A DNA stretch of 64,000 nucleotides from Caprella mutica (taxonomy: Eukaryota; Arthropoda; Malacostraca; Amphipoda; Caprellidae), in the NCBI GenBank assembly GCA_947561585.1, contig CANNZV010002347.1:1-64000 (forward strand). Direction: 5' to 3'. The notes below the pieces were generated by a model. It had not been told where the DNA came from. It saw nothing but the letters and a program-made list of their open reading frames with translations, and searched no databases. Below are positions 1 to 12,289 of the stretch, one piece after another (position 1 is the first letter of the stretch; the number at the start of each line of letters is the position of its first letter). The position numbers and the translations under genes are program-made.

Positions 1-24
1 CATCGAAGATTACCTTTGTTATTA

Positions 25-989
25 TGCATTGCAGTGCTAGTCCTGCATTGCAGTGCTAGTCCTGCATTGCAGTGCTAGTCCTGCATTGCAGTGCTAGTCC
101 TGCATTGCAGTGCTAGTCCTGCATTGCAATGCTAGTCCTGCATTGCAGTGCTAGTCCTGCATTGCAGTGCTAGTCCTGCATTGCAATGCTAGTCCTGCAT
201 TGCAATGCTAGTCCTGCATTGCAGTGCTAGTCCTGCATTGCAGTGCTAGTCCTGCATTGCAGTGCTAGTCCTGCATTGCAATGCTAGTCCTGCATTGCAG
301 TGCTAGTCCTGCATTGCAGTGCTAGTCCTGCATTGCAATGCTAGTCCTGCATTGCAGTGCTAGTCCTGCATTGCAGTGTTAGTCCTGCATTGCAATGCTA
401 GTCCTGCATTGCAATGCTAGTCCTGCATTGCAGTGCTAGTCCTGCATTGCAGTGCTAGTCCTGCATTGCAGTGCTAGTCCTGCATTGCAATGCTAGTCCT
501 GCATTGCAGTGCTAGTCCTGCATTGCAGTGCTAGTCCTGCATTGCAATGCTAGTCCTGCATTGCAGTGCTAGTCCTGCATTGCAGTGCTAGTCCTGCATT
601 GCAATGCTAGTCCTGCATTGCAGTGTTAGTCCTGCATTGCAATGCTAGTCCTGCATTGCAATGCTAGTCTTGCATTGCAATGCTAATCCTGCATTGTAAT
701 GCTAGTCCTGCATTGTAATGCTAGTCCTGCATTGTAATGCTAGTCCTGCATTGTAATGCTAGTCCTGCATTGTAATGCTAGTCCTGCATTGCAATGCTAG
801 TCCTGCATTGTAATGCTAGTCCTGCATTGTAATGCTAGTCCTGCATTGTAATGCTAGTCCTGCATTGTAATGCTAGTCCTGCATTGTAATGCTAGTCCTG
901 CATTGTAATGCTAGTCCTGCATTGCAATGCTAGTCCTGCATTGCAATGCTAGTCCTGCATTGTAATGCTAGTCCTGCATTGTAATGCTA
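25..989. repeat. 19-bp satellite array, about 51 units
   Basis: Uninterrupted tandem array of a 19-bp unit (TGCATTGCAGTGCTAGTCC). A single position alternates G/A, and the A form contains the perfect 12-bp palindrome GCATTGCAATGC. The last third of the array carries a GCATTGTAATGC form instead. The order of G and A units partly repeats every 11 units, suggesting a roughly 209-bp higher-order period. There is no gene here. Confidence 0.97.
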
Positions 990-1379
990 TTTGCTATCCT
1001 CTTGAGAAATCTAATTCCACAGACAGATTCCAATTTTATTGCGGATGTTAGCTTTCGTCGCTGGAGAAAATAATTCAAAAGTCTGAATTCACAATTGATA
1101 AAACATTGATATTATATATTCAAAATGGTTGACGTGAGAAATGTTAAAAATGCAACATGGATAAGGTGAGAATGGGTAAAGTGAAAAAATTTTGACGTGA
1201 AAAATTGTTTGTATGGTGTTTATAACAAAGGAAGAGATAAAATGATTAGGGGGCTATGTGCAATTCTGATTCAATAATTAAAACCATGGAGAAAATTAAG
1301 ATAAAATCCTTATAGAAGATTGACTGGTTTTTTCTGTCCCTACACTAAATAGAGAATTCGTTTATTTGCTAAATATCTG
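990..1379. other. AT-rich spacer, nothing recognised
   Basis: Unique-looking AT-rich DNA between the satellite and a mariner-type element. I see no coding frame, RNA gene or repeat of note. Confidence 0.6.
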
Positions 1380-1430
1380 TACAGGGTGTTTCAGAATCAA
1401 GGCAAAAATTGTATGATATAGGGGAGAACC

Positions 1431-1606
1431 GGGTGAGTTCGTACATTTTTCCTTTCAAGGCTTAAAAAATATTACCTATTCGGGATACAAGTTCTTATAA
1501 CTACAAACAAAATTAGTTAAAACTTTATGGTTTTCTTTTAATATCGATTTTAATGAGATATATTCGTGTGTACGAACTCACCCAGAAGTGCGGGTGAGTT
1601 CGTACA
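1431..1606. repeat. Palindromic segment with GGGTGAGTTCGTAC arms
   Basis: The 14-bp word GGGTGAGTTCGTAC occurs at 1431-1444, inverted at about 1571-1584, and again direct at about 1593-1606. The last two form a perfect 14-bp stem with an 8-nt loop. The first two bracket about 154 bp like the inverted repeats of a tiny MITE nested in the mariner-type element. Confidence 0.65.
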
Positions 1607-2419
1607 AGCAGAGTATCACTCCGTACTGTACTAAAAAAGGGGGGAAAAGGAAAATTCAGTAGGAATTTCGTATATTGTATGGAAAATATTAAAGAAGCTT
1701 TGAATATTGTATCCCTACAATTGACTAAAACCCTTTTGAGATAACAAAAAATCACATAAGGCTTCATCACCGATGTCTCCCGAACTAGATTATAGAGCTT
1801 CAATTTCCATCGTAAGCCTACACTTTGTCACTGGTGAATTTAAGTATTTCTTTGTTGAAATTTTTTTCTCTTTCAGTAACTCTTTTTCTAGGGTATCAGT
1901 TGTTATCATTGACCTTCTTGGTTATCTGCCTCTGCTGTTGCTCTTTCTAGGAGGAGCCTTTGGGAATTATCGAAGGTTTTCAAAAGATGTTCCTAGTAAA
2001 ATGAAACATTTGTGTGATGGTGAAATAGGAGAACCCTCTGTCCCGGTAGAAATAAGAAAAGGCTCAGTGGATGGTAAAGTAGGAGCAGGCTTGGTGGCGG
2101 ATGAAGTAGGAGCAGGCTCGGTGGATGATGAAGCAGGAGTAGGCTCGGTGGATGGTGAATATTCTACTTGGTTGCGCTGATAATGATTTGAACTATTCTC
2201 AGCATATTCTGAAAAAGCGCCTTCCTTTACTATTTCAATGGTATAGACTTTCTTTTCTAATTTATGCTTATCAAATTTTGAACCATTTCTGGATCTCCTT
2301 GTGGCATCTTACAGCGTCATATGAGGAACTTTATACAATTTAGCAGCTTTACGTTCTGCTGGTAATTCAAAAGATCTATCTATCAAAATTCAAAAGATCT
2401 ATTTTTATTTCAAAGATTG

Positions 2420-3430
2420 CATCAAAGTGAATAATGTTCCATTTATTCAATATAATCATGAACATCAGTTTTCAGTCTTGAAACAATGGCATTGCAAGCG
2501 GCACGTATCTGTTCTTGTGCAATTGCTTCCTATTCCACTTGTAATTTTGTTTTTGGAACTCGAGAGAAGTTTGAGGAGTAACTTAGACTCTTGGAAAAGT
2601 CTAACAGTTCAAAGTGTTGACTATTTGCTGACCAGACACATTTGCCTATATGAAGGATGAAATGATCCTTTGAATACAGGTTTGGACCAATTTGGAGAAT
2701 TGTAATAGTGTTGAGTCCTGTTGGAGACTCCATGGTGAACTCAGAAAATAGTCTTTAGCTCTTTGTAGCAACTTCGATCCCAGAATAAAAGAAATGTACA
2801 GTTCTGAGTTCAATTTAACCCCTTAAGGCACAAATACGAGGTGAGATATTCCAGTGTCCATCACAGTAGCCCCTACCATCACAGACTGTGTATTTTGACG
2901 TCTCATCATAATCCTCCCTTGGCTAAACAAGAGAAATTCCAATCTCGATCATTCTGATGATCACAGTTTACTTATTGTTAAATTTCTTCTCATCAGTGAA
3001 AACCAATTTGTTAGACAGTGAAGGTTCATCTGTCTCATTCAGGATGTGACAACATTTTCAGCTCTCTTTCACTCATGATGGACAACTAGCTCATGATGTT
3101 CGTGTTCCAACATTCCAAATGGTTTGGTTCTCAAATCTTCTTTCAGCACTCGGTACATTGAAGTTTTGTACACATCGGCTTTTGGAGCTAGTCTATGATG
3201 AAATCGACGTGGGTTTCGACGCAACTTTTTGATCAGTTTTTTGGTCCATCCGCTTCGTTTACGGCATCGTTTCTGTTTATCAGAGGTTTAACCAGTCTCT
3301 TTTTTGAATTTTTGCAATATATTAATAATTTTTGCATTGATGTATTAGTGTCACCTTATTTTTGGAGCTTGATCACTATAATTCAATCTACAGTCGTGAT
3401 ACAAAATTCAAATTCAAAATCTAGATGCCT
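2420..3430 (-). pseudogene. Mariner-type transposase remnant
   Basis: Minus-strand translation contains stretches typical of mariner-type transposases. One resembles the helix-turn-helix/linker part (RRNPRRFHHRLAPKADVYKT... at about 3100-3235). One resembles the C-terminal end (EQIRAACNAIVSRLKT at about 2480-2530). Many stops and frameshifts separate them, and I cannot place all catalytic Asp residues. It is a dead copy that would once have moved the enclosing element. The subfamily is not determinable by eye. Confidence 0.6.
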
Positions 3431-3547
3431 AGGATATTGTCGGAAGATTATGATCTTCTGTATGATATACGATTAATAGAATCCAACATTTATTTTGAGT
3501 GAATTATTTCATACATTAATCGGTTTCCTATATTCTGAAACACCTTG

Positions 3548-4017
3548 TATATGTATTATGTATTTTATTTTATAAGTAGTGATTTGTATGTAGCTAGGCA
3601 TAGCTCTTGCAAATCGAATGTAATAAAAATCTTTAATTCATTCGGGAATAGAAAATGAAATTACTCAAAATGTTCTTGCTATTTATTTGAAACTTCAGGA
3701 GAATTCTTTTCGAATAAATACCTAATTTTATTCTGTATTTCTCAGAAGAAATGCGAATAAATACTTCAATCAATGAAAATAATAAAGAAAGATTAACCGT
3801 TTCTACGTGGCCGTTCCACCAAGAAAAATATATATATAATTTTATACCTAAAGTAAATGAAATGCAGTATTATGTGGTGGAACTTCCGTGGTGGAAATTT
3901 TCGCGGGGGACTTTAACCTAGGACCATTTTGTAATATTCTCTCATGATGACTCACACTAGGTAGGATTAATATTCTCTCTATTCCAAAGGAAATTCTTTG
4001 GTGAAGATAGATACATG
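3548..4017. other. AT-rich spacer with a solitary foldback-like arm
   Basis: Mostly featureless. At 3866-3912 there is a GTGGTGGAA-rich stretch resembling, in reverse complement, the words at 11640-11745. It may be a relic arm of the foldback class described elsewhere in this window. Confidence 0.4.
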
Positions 4018-4535
4018 CTACCCTATGTCCGGAAAATTGCAAAGCGGAGAACTGCCAGTCGGAAAATTCCCAGTCACCCACTTTATTTTTTTTTTTTTTT
4101 ACTTTTGCAACATTATTTTTAACTCTAAACACATTCTAACAATATTTTCATTAATAAAAAATGGCGTTTTCCCATCGTTGAAGATTGAGGTGATAATATT
4201 TGTTAAGTAAGACGTAATGTAGTTTTTAGTATTCGCTAGTAAGTCGTACTGCACACTTTACGATTGTTTATGTTTAATGACTTGGCAGAGGGGGGGGGGC
4301 ACTTCTTTCGATATACATATATTTGATGTTGTATCGGAAATAAACTGCTAAAGTTTACTTATTAACTGCCACTTTGTTTGCTTACTACTAATTCGACTTT
4401 CAATTAATTGACAATATTTTCACTATTTATTATCGCAATTGGTATAGTTCAAAGGAAATTTTAAAGAACGTTTCTATAACCAGATATAATGTTATAAAAA
4501 GTGACTGGCAATTTTGCACCTGGCTGTTTTCCGTG
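4018..4535. mobile_element. Small foldback element with GGAAAATTGC-type arms
   Basis: The left arm (4018-4072) reads CGGAAAATTGC...CGGAAAATTCCCAGTCAC. The right arm (about 4500-4535) is its inverted counterpart, GTGACTGGCAATTTTGC...GTTTTCCG. The spacer holds a segment (about 4237-4303, ending in GGCAGAGGGGGGGGG) that also occurs inside the foldbacks at 12513-13012 and 13910-14130. No exact target duplication could be assigned. Confidence 0.5.
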
Positions 4536-5162
4536 TACCCATTTAACCATGTTGTGGTCATTAAGGAGATTGAATTGTTATGATGGCACTACATTCAATC
4601 TTGTCAGAATATTAGAAAAATTTCGGTACACTTTGGCACACAATCTCCCCAGATTTATTCTGATCCGACTGTTAGGAAAATGTGTGTACAGTAAATCAGA
4701 GCCTCTCTCGCCTTATATTGAGATGGAAAATAAATCACAGTATAATTAAAAAGTTACTTAATTGCTTATTATATAGGATAAATTGAAATAACTCGACATG
4801 TGCAATTTATTCGTTATGTACCAATTGATGTATTTTAATTGTCAATATATAATCATTAGAAATAAAATATTGCATACAATTTAATTACTTAATTATTTTC
4901 TTTCTATTTTTTTTTTTTAATTTAGTATCCCAGCACTAACCACAATTCACGTGATATGTAAATAGTTTCACTAAATATTATCCTTCCTTGAGTAACATTT
5001 ATCTATAAAGGAACTTCGATTTGATTTATAGAAAGTAAAAATACATGCAACGATACAAGTTACATATATTCATTTATTTTAATATAAGAATGTGTTTACA
5101 TGGTTATTAATTATTAGCATAGATGTTTTCTGTAATATATAATATATCTATCCATTTATACA
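4536..5162. other. AT-rich spacer, nothing recognised
   Basis: Low-complexity AT-rich DNA with no open frame, repeat or RNA gene that I can support. Confidence 0.6.
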
Positions 5163-5898
5163 GTAAGTCCCTCTATTGTGTTTCAGTCAAGACTGCTCTG
5201 TTCGTAAGTCCCTCTATTGTGTTTCAGTCAAGACTGCTCTGTTCGTAAGTCCCTCTGTGTGTTTCAGTCAAGACTGCTCTGTTCGTAAGTCCCTCTGTGT
5301 GTTTCAGTCAAGACTGCTCTGTTCGTAAGTCCCTCTGTGTGTTTCAGTCAAGACTGCTCTGTTCGTAAGTCCCTCTGTGTGTTTCAGTCATGACTGCTCT
5401 GTTCGTAAGTCCCTCTGTGTGTTTCAGTCATGACTGCTCTGTTCGTTAGTCCCTTTGTGTGTTTCAGTCATGACTGCTCTGTTCGTAAGTCCCTTTGTGT
5501 GTTTCAGTCATGACTGCTCTGTTCGTAAGTCCCTTTGTGTGTTTCAGTCATGACTGCTCTGTTCGTAAGTCCCTTTGTGTGTTTCAGTCATGACTGCTCT
5601 GTTCGTTAGTCCCTTTGTGTGTTTCAGTCATGACTGCTCTGTTCGTTAGTCCCTTTGTGTGTTTCAGTCATGACTGCTCTGTTCGTAAGTCCCTTTTTGT
5701 GTTTCAGTCATGACTGCTCTGTTCGTTAGTCCCTTTGTGTGTTTCAGTCATGACTGTTCTGTTCGTAAGTCCCTTTGTGTGTTTCAGTCATGACTGCTCT
5801 GTTCGTAAGTCCCTTTGTGTGTTTCAGTCATGACTGCTCTGTTCGTTAGTCCCTTTGTGTGTTTCAGTCATGACTGTTCTGTTCGTAAGTCCCTTTGT
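5163..5898. repeat. 40-bp minisatellite containing splice-site-like motifs, about 18 units
   Basis: Near-perfect tandem array of a 40-bp unit. Almost every unit contains GTAAGT (the consensus 5' splice-site hexamer; a few units have GTTAGT). This is followed 11-12 nt later by a pyrimidine-rich tract ending in TTTCAG (a consensus 3' splice-site end). Units diverge gradually: CTCTATTG, then CTCTGTG, then CTTTGTG from left to right. Open frames over the 3' end are repeat by-products. Confidence 0.95.
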
Positions 5899-8120
5899 TT
5901 CCCAATCTTCATAATTGAATGCAACTGCACCGAAGCTCTCAGAAAATTGTCCCTAATTCCATTACTCGAATTGTGTAATCATTGTCTTATTCTCATCCGC
6001 TTGAACTTAATTCTAAAAAACTATTTGGAGAAGTCTCAGCTCCTTATAATTAAAACCTCTGAAATTCAATTAACCTTATCGGGACGTTTATAGTTCTTTT
6101 GTTGATATTGCCTTCCTATTCAATTGCAGTTGGTGTGGTTAATAAGATTTTTAAAGTGTCTAAGCATTTCAAAATGTCAATATTATAAGTTTGTACCAAG
6201 CAATAAATGTGGATCAACATAGAACTCAAGAGAATTCCTTTAATTTAAATATTTCGCTAAATAAGTTAATAACTTCCATTCAAATTCATCGCTTTCGTGC
6301 GCACATAAAATCTACTGGAACATTTCTCCAACTCAAAAGTGCTCCTTTCAGCATCATATTTCTTGTGGGAGATACACGGAGAGGCGCCGCCCTATAAACT
6401 AGTCTGAGGGATTGCGAGAAAAAGTATAAACTGTACAAGGCGCCACCAATGCACTTCCTATTCGAATGAACTCGAGCGAACGAAGACGAAGCGCCTTTCT
6501 GCGCGGCGGAATGGCGAATTGGTGATTCGAATGAATTTCTGGTAGATGAAATCTTGGTCATCAACCAAACTAAACAGTAAATATCTTTAATGTACTTGGA
6601 GATTTCAATCTATTTGATAAGATGCAATGCTTAAAATTCATTGCAAAGCGCTTTATTGAAAGATGACTGCATGTTATGTATATGAACTAGTTTTGTTTCC
6701 GTTCAAAATAACCAGCTCTAATTATTGCAAAGGTGTTTTAATTATTAATGTCAGTATTTTAATTGTTTATTTTTGAATAGGTTTCTACATATATACCAAT
6801 AGCGAGTTTGAAGGCAAGTGAAACCTTTTAAAGTGGATCTATTAATCTGATTATCCAAGTTAAAAGTCTACGAATATAGCGTGCTTTATAAATTGGCTAA
6901 ATAAGGAAAAGTTAACTCTGCATTTGAACAGAAATAATAAATATACTTTGCACAGTCTAATTACATTTACCTTTTTAGACTTTTGAGGTTTCAAATGTTT
7001 GTAAATGATTTAAATGTCCTAAAATAAAATTTAAGAAATAATAACAATTCATTAGCCCGGTTGAAATAACCTTTAAGTTCAAGGTATTTTTAACTCTCTT
7101 CGATTACCTGAATTGTGACCTCTAAGGTCATTTAGACATGTTAACGCAATGAGTGAGAACTATTACATTGAATTGTATCATCAGTTGCAGTGATATGAAA
7201 ATAAAAGGAGGGGACAGGTAAAGGTTAATGCATGTATACAATATATAAACATATATGAATATTGATTAATATTAGTCATAAGGGAAGTCTCAGAATGTTG
7301 TTTAGCTGTTTGCATTGTTCTGTTTTGAGTTCTTCAATTTGCTGCGTCATTTGGTATTCATTGGACTTCGGACAGTGGTGAATAATCTCAGAGGAATGAA
7401 TCTCATGCTTCGGATTCAACAATTTGAGGATTCAAAACTCTTACCAAGAATTACCGACACAATCGAAATATTTCCATGCTTCAGAAAAGTTGATATCCAG
7501 CAAAACTGTGAATGATGTGGATAAGAGACCAGTCATATAATCATTGATAGGTTTAAAAAATTAGTGGGTTAACGATTTGCATTCCTATTGCCCAATTGGA
7601 AAATTATAATCGCTGATTGTAGAACTGAATCTTCTATGGACTCCACCATAATTTTCTTTCTGGGTAATAATTGAAACCGATAACTTGAGCAGTATTTGAA
7701 ACTGAACCAATAACTCTTGTTGAAAGGTATTTTGAATAAATTCAGACTACTTTACATCGCATATTTTTATTACAAAGTTTGTATTCGAATGACAAACTCT
7801 GTCTTGCCTCTGAATTTTTCTCTCGTATGAAAATTGAAGAGAGTTTCAAATTATATTACAAACTTTTCATCAACCATGAATTTTAATCTAAAATAAAATT
7901 AGGTATTTAAGCAACTCACAAAATTAATCTTATACGATTTTTCTACATCATCATTCTTGACTCATCGATAATAATTTATGTACTATGATCTTCCAATAGC
8001 AATGATCAGATAATAGCAGTGTGGATCAGATCTCTTCTCCCACAATAGAGTGACTAAATCCTTCTGATAGAGTCCTTGCCTTTGTAGAGACACCATTCTA
8101 TGACTTGTAAGGATAGCTCT
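5899..8120. other. Non-coding stretch with a GC-richer patch at 6365-6510
   Basis: AT-rich unique-looking DNA. A GC-richer patch at about 6365-6510 has two GGCGCC sites, one followed by CTATAAA. This could be a relic promoter or part of a repeat, but I see no gene starting there. Short frames on both strands look like chance. Confidence 0.4.
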
Positions 8121-10988
8121 ATTGTCACTCTAGCAACTCACGCTAATGTCACTCTAGCAACTCACGCTATTGTCACTCTAGCAACTCACACTATTGTCAC
8201 TCTAGCAACTCACGCTATTGTCACTCTAGTAACTCATACTACTGTCACTCTAGCAACTCACGCTATTATCACTCTAGTAACTCACGCTATTGTCACTCTA
8301 GCAACTCACGCTAATGTCACTCTAGCAACTCACACTATTGTCACTCTAGCAACTCACGCTATTATCACTCTAGCAACTCACACTATTGTCACTCTAGCAA
8401 CTCACGCTATTGTCACTCTAGTAACTCATACTACTGTCACTCTAGCAACTCACGCTATTATCACTCTAGTAACTCACGCTATTGTCACTCTAGCAACTCA
8501 CGCTAATGTCACTCTAGCAACTCACACTATTGTCACTCTAGCAACTCACGCTATTATCACTCTAGCAACTCACACTATTGTCACTCTAGCAACTCACGCT
8601 ATTGTCACTCTAGTAACTCATACTACTGTCACTCTAGCAACTCACGCTATTATCACTCTAGTAACTCACGCTATTGTCACTCTAGCAACTCACGCTAATG
8701 TCTCTCTAGCAACTCACACTATTGTCACTCTAGCAACTCACGCTATTATCACTCTAGCAACTCACACTATTGTCACTCTAGCAACTCACGCTATTGTCAC
8801 TCTAGTAACTCATACTACTGTCACTGTAGCAACTCACGCTATTATCACTCTAGTAACTCACGCTATTGTCACTCTAGCAACTCACGCTATTGTCACTCTA
8901 GCAACTCACACTATTGTCACTCTAGCAACTCACGCTATTGTCACTCAAGCAACTCACGCTATAGTCACTCTAGCAACTCACGCTATTGTCACTCTAGCAA
9001 CTCACGCTATTGTCACTCTATCAACTCACGCTATTGTCACTCTAGAAACTCACGCTATTGTCACTCTATCAACTCACGCTATTGTCACTCTATCAACTCA
9101 CGCTATTGTCACTCTAGCAACTCATGCTATTGTCACTCTAGCAACTCACGCTATTGTCACTCTAGCAACTCATGCTATTGTCACTCTAACAACTCACGCT
9201 ATTGTCACTCTAGCAACTCACGCTACTGTCACTCTAGTACATCACGCTATTTTCACTCTAGCAACTCACGCTACTGTCACTCTAGTACATCACGCTATTG
9301 TCACTCTAGCAACTCACACTATTGTCACTCTAGCAACTCACGCTATTGTCACTCTAGTAACTCATACTACTGTCACTCTAGCAACTCACGCTATTATCAC
9401 TCTAGTAACTCACGCTATTGTCACTCTAGCAACTCACGCTAATGTCACTCTAGCAACTCACACTATTGTCACTCCAGCAACTCACGCTATTATCACTCTA
9501 GCAACTCACACTATTGTCACTCTAGCAACTCACGCTATTGTCACTCTAGTAACTCATACTACTGTCACTCTAGCAACTCACGCTATTATCACTCTAGTAA
9601 CTCACGCTATTGTCACTCTAGCAACTCACGCTAATGTCACTCTAGCAACTCACACTATTGTCACTCTAGCAACTCACGCTATTATCACTCTAGCAACTCA
9701 CACTATTGTCACTCTAGCAACTCACGCTATTGTCACTCTAGTAACTCATACTACTGTCACTCTAGCAACTCACGCTATTATCACTCTAGTAACTCACGCT
9801 ATTGTCACTCTAGCAACTCACGCTAATGTCACTCTAGCAACTCACACTATTGTCACTCTAGCAACTCACGCTATTATCACTCTAGCAACTCACACTATTG
9901 TCACTCTAGCAACTCACGCTATTGTCACTCTAGTAACTCATACTACTGTCACTGTAGCAACTCACGCTATTATCACTCTAGTAACTCACGCTATTGTCAC
10001 TCTAGCAACTCACGCTATTGTCACTCTAGCAACTCACACTATTGTCACTCTAGCAACTCACGCTATTGTCACTCTAGCAACTCACGCTATAGTCACTCTA
10101 GCAACTCACGCTATTGTCACTCTAGCAACTCACGCTATTGTCACTCTATCAACTCACGCTATTGTCACTCTAGAAACTCACGCTATTGTCACTCTATCAA
10201 CTCACGCTATTGTCACTCTATCAACTCACGCTATTGTCACTCTAGCAACTCATGCTATTGTCACTCTAGCAACTCACGCTATTGTCACTCTAGCAACTCA
10301 CGCTACTGTCACTCTAGTACATCACGCTATTTTCACTCTAGCAACTCACGCTACTGTCACTCTAGTACATCACGCTATTGTCACTCTAGCAACTCACGCT
10401 ATTGTCACTCTAGCAACTCACGCTATTGTCACTCTAGCAACTCACGCTATTGTCACTCTAGCAACTCACGCTATTGTCACTCTAGCAACTCACGCTACTG
10501 TCACTCTAATACATCACGCTATTGTCACTCTAGTACATCACGCTATTTTCACTCTAGCAACTCACGCTACTGTCACTCTAGTACATCACGCTATTGTCAC
10601 TCTAGCAACTCACGCTATTGTCACTCTAGCAACTCACGCTATTGTCACTCTAGCAACTCACGCTATTGTCACTCTAGCAACTCACGCTATTGTCACTCTA
10701 GCAACTCACGCTACTGTCACTCTAATACATCACGCTATTGTCACTCTAGTACATCACGCTACTGTCACTCTAGTACATCACGCTATTGTCACTCTAGTAC
10801 ATCACGCTATTGTCACTCTAATACATCACGCTATTGTCACTCTAATACATCACGCTATTGTCACTCTAATACATCACGCTATTGTCACTCTAGTACATCA
10901 CGCTATTGTCACTCTAATACATCACGCTATTGTCACTCTAGTACATCACGCTATTGTCACTCTAATACATCACGCTATTGTCAAGCTA
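8121..10988 (+). repeat. 24-bp minisatellite, about 119 units, with an open frame throughout
   Basis: A 2.87-kb array of a 24-bp unit. Because 24 is divisible by three, one plus-strand frame stays open for 967 codons (8100-11003), spelling variants of IVTLATHA. Variant units form higher-order repeats: an 8-unit (192-bp) pattern recurs about four times in each half. A marker variant (TVTVATHA) at about 8815 recurs at about 9943, implying a 1,128-bp (47-unit) duplication. There is no signal peptide, intron or non-repeat domain, so I treat it as a satellite rather than a gene. Confidence 0.95.
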
Positions 10989-11029
10989 ATATCATCTCTT
11001 TAAGAAGTCATATGAAGGTTTCGTAGATT

Positions 11030-11447
11030 TTATTAAAATAGTTCTTCACGTCAATTTAGAAAGTTTTGGGAAATCGATTATCTCTGATCTCAACCATTTA
11101 ATTTTGTGAAATGAGCGCAACTATTTTCAAGTATTGAATCTAAATAATGATATTAACAACGCTTTGCAAGATCTACTCTAAAAACGTCATTATGATTTAA
11201 TGTTTCGTTTTCTTATGAGGTTCACTACTAATTGGCACAGACTCGGTTTAAAATATAATCCTGGGACGAGATCAGAAATATTATAGGAACAGTCTATTGA
11301 ACATAAAAGATCAGATTTTATTTTAAATTTCATTTCGCCGAATAATTATTCGAAATCATCGTTTTATAACACTGTCGAATGGGTAAATATTTCAGAAAGT
11401 CAAATAAATAATATTAGTACTGACCAGTTAAACAAAGAAAACTAATA
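11030..11447 (+). pseudogene. Unrecognised coding-like remnant
   Basis: One plus-strand frame from about 11140 to 11447 reads as plausible protein for about 100 codons (FRFLMRFTTNWHRLGLKYNP at about 11200) with only two stops (near 11179 and 11284). That is low for such AT-rich DNA. I recognise no domain. It could be a fragment of a transposon protein or an old exon. Confidence 0.25.
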
Positions 11448-11639
11448 ATCCTAGAGCATTGAGAAATAATTCATTAGAAGAGTACATTTAGTTTTTTTTT
11501 TCTTTTCTCTGTCAAAAATTTCACCCTACTATATGATTGCTACATTCACCAGACAATTTCGTACTTCTTTCGCGTACTGCCCTGTCACCTTAATGATCAC
11601 AGGTAAAAGTATCACCTTCTCATTTATATATATAGCGTT

Positions 11640-11745
11640 ATAGGTAAATTCCAACACAGGAAATTCAACTGCTGAAATATTCCACAAAGAATATTCTACC
11701 GCTGGGAAGTTCCACCACAGACTTTTCCACCGCGTAATACTGAAA
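11640..11745. repeat. Solitary foldback-like arm
   Basis: Degenerate repetition of a GGAAATTCCAC-like word (GGAAATTCAACTG, GAAGTTCCACCAC, CTTTTCCACCGC). This resembles the arms of other foldbacks in the window and, inverted, the stretch at 3866-3912. No partner arm lies nearby. The flanking DNA up to 12290 is AT-rich and featureless. Confidence 0.35.
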
Positions 11746-12289
11746 AACTTTAAGTGAAACTGATTTAAAATACATGGTTTTGGTGATATTTGGACAACAT
11801 TTTATTAATTAAAAATTTCAGAAATTATAAGTATAGGTTACGTTGAGTGAAGGCCTTAACCTAAAGGATGAGCTAAGGTGCATATACGAAACAACGTACG
11901 AATGAAACGATTGGTTCAAGGTTATCTTTTCAATAAGTTTAAATTCGAATAAATTATATTTATTATAAAGTAAAGATAGTGTAAATTCGACAACAATGTT
12001 TCGCAGCCATTGGTGGTGAACGAATTTGGTCCCATTTTATTATCTTTGAATTAAAGACATGAATAGTTGAAACTCAAATTTTGTAAGTTATTTTTATTCA
12101 ATTTATCATATTGTTTATTGTTATTTATCACTTAATTTTTAACTGTAACCATATCTTTTTTATAACTACCATGGTGAAGGCTGAAACCAAAAAATATAAC
12201 ATGTACCGAAATGAAATGTTTCATTGTCACCCATATTTTAAAATTTGAATTATAAGACTTCAATTAAATTAAGATATTACACATATAAA

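Larger units (their letters stand above)
1382..3547 (-). mobile_element. Degenerate mariner-type DNA transposon
   Basis: A 2.17-kb element bounded by TA dinucleotides (1380-1381 and 3548-3549). Its terminal inverted repeats match at about 18 of 21 positions (CAGGGTGTTTCAGAAT... on the left; CAAGGTGTTTCAGAAT... as the reverse complement of the right end). TA duplication and a CAGGGTGT-type terminus are known for Tc1/mariner elements. The minus strand inside holds a broken transposase. A nested palindromic segment lies near the left end (1431-1606). Confidence 0.75.

Noticed and set aside
1773..2180. 135-residue frame with a hydrophobic segment
   Set aside because: Lies inside a degenerate mariner-type element, on the strand opposite the transposase remnant; its tail is a three-copy local repeat.
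5163..5898. CRISPR-like array
   Set aside because: Units are directly adjacent without unique spacers and the DNA is eukaryotic; it is a minisatellite.
8100..11003. 967-residue open frame as a protein-coding gene
   Set aside because: It coincides exactly with the 24-bp minisatellite, has no non-repeat domain, and is open only because the unit has no stop in that frame.
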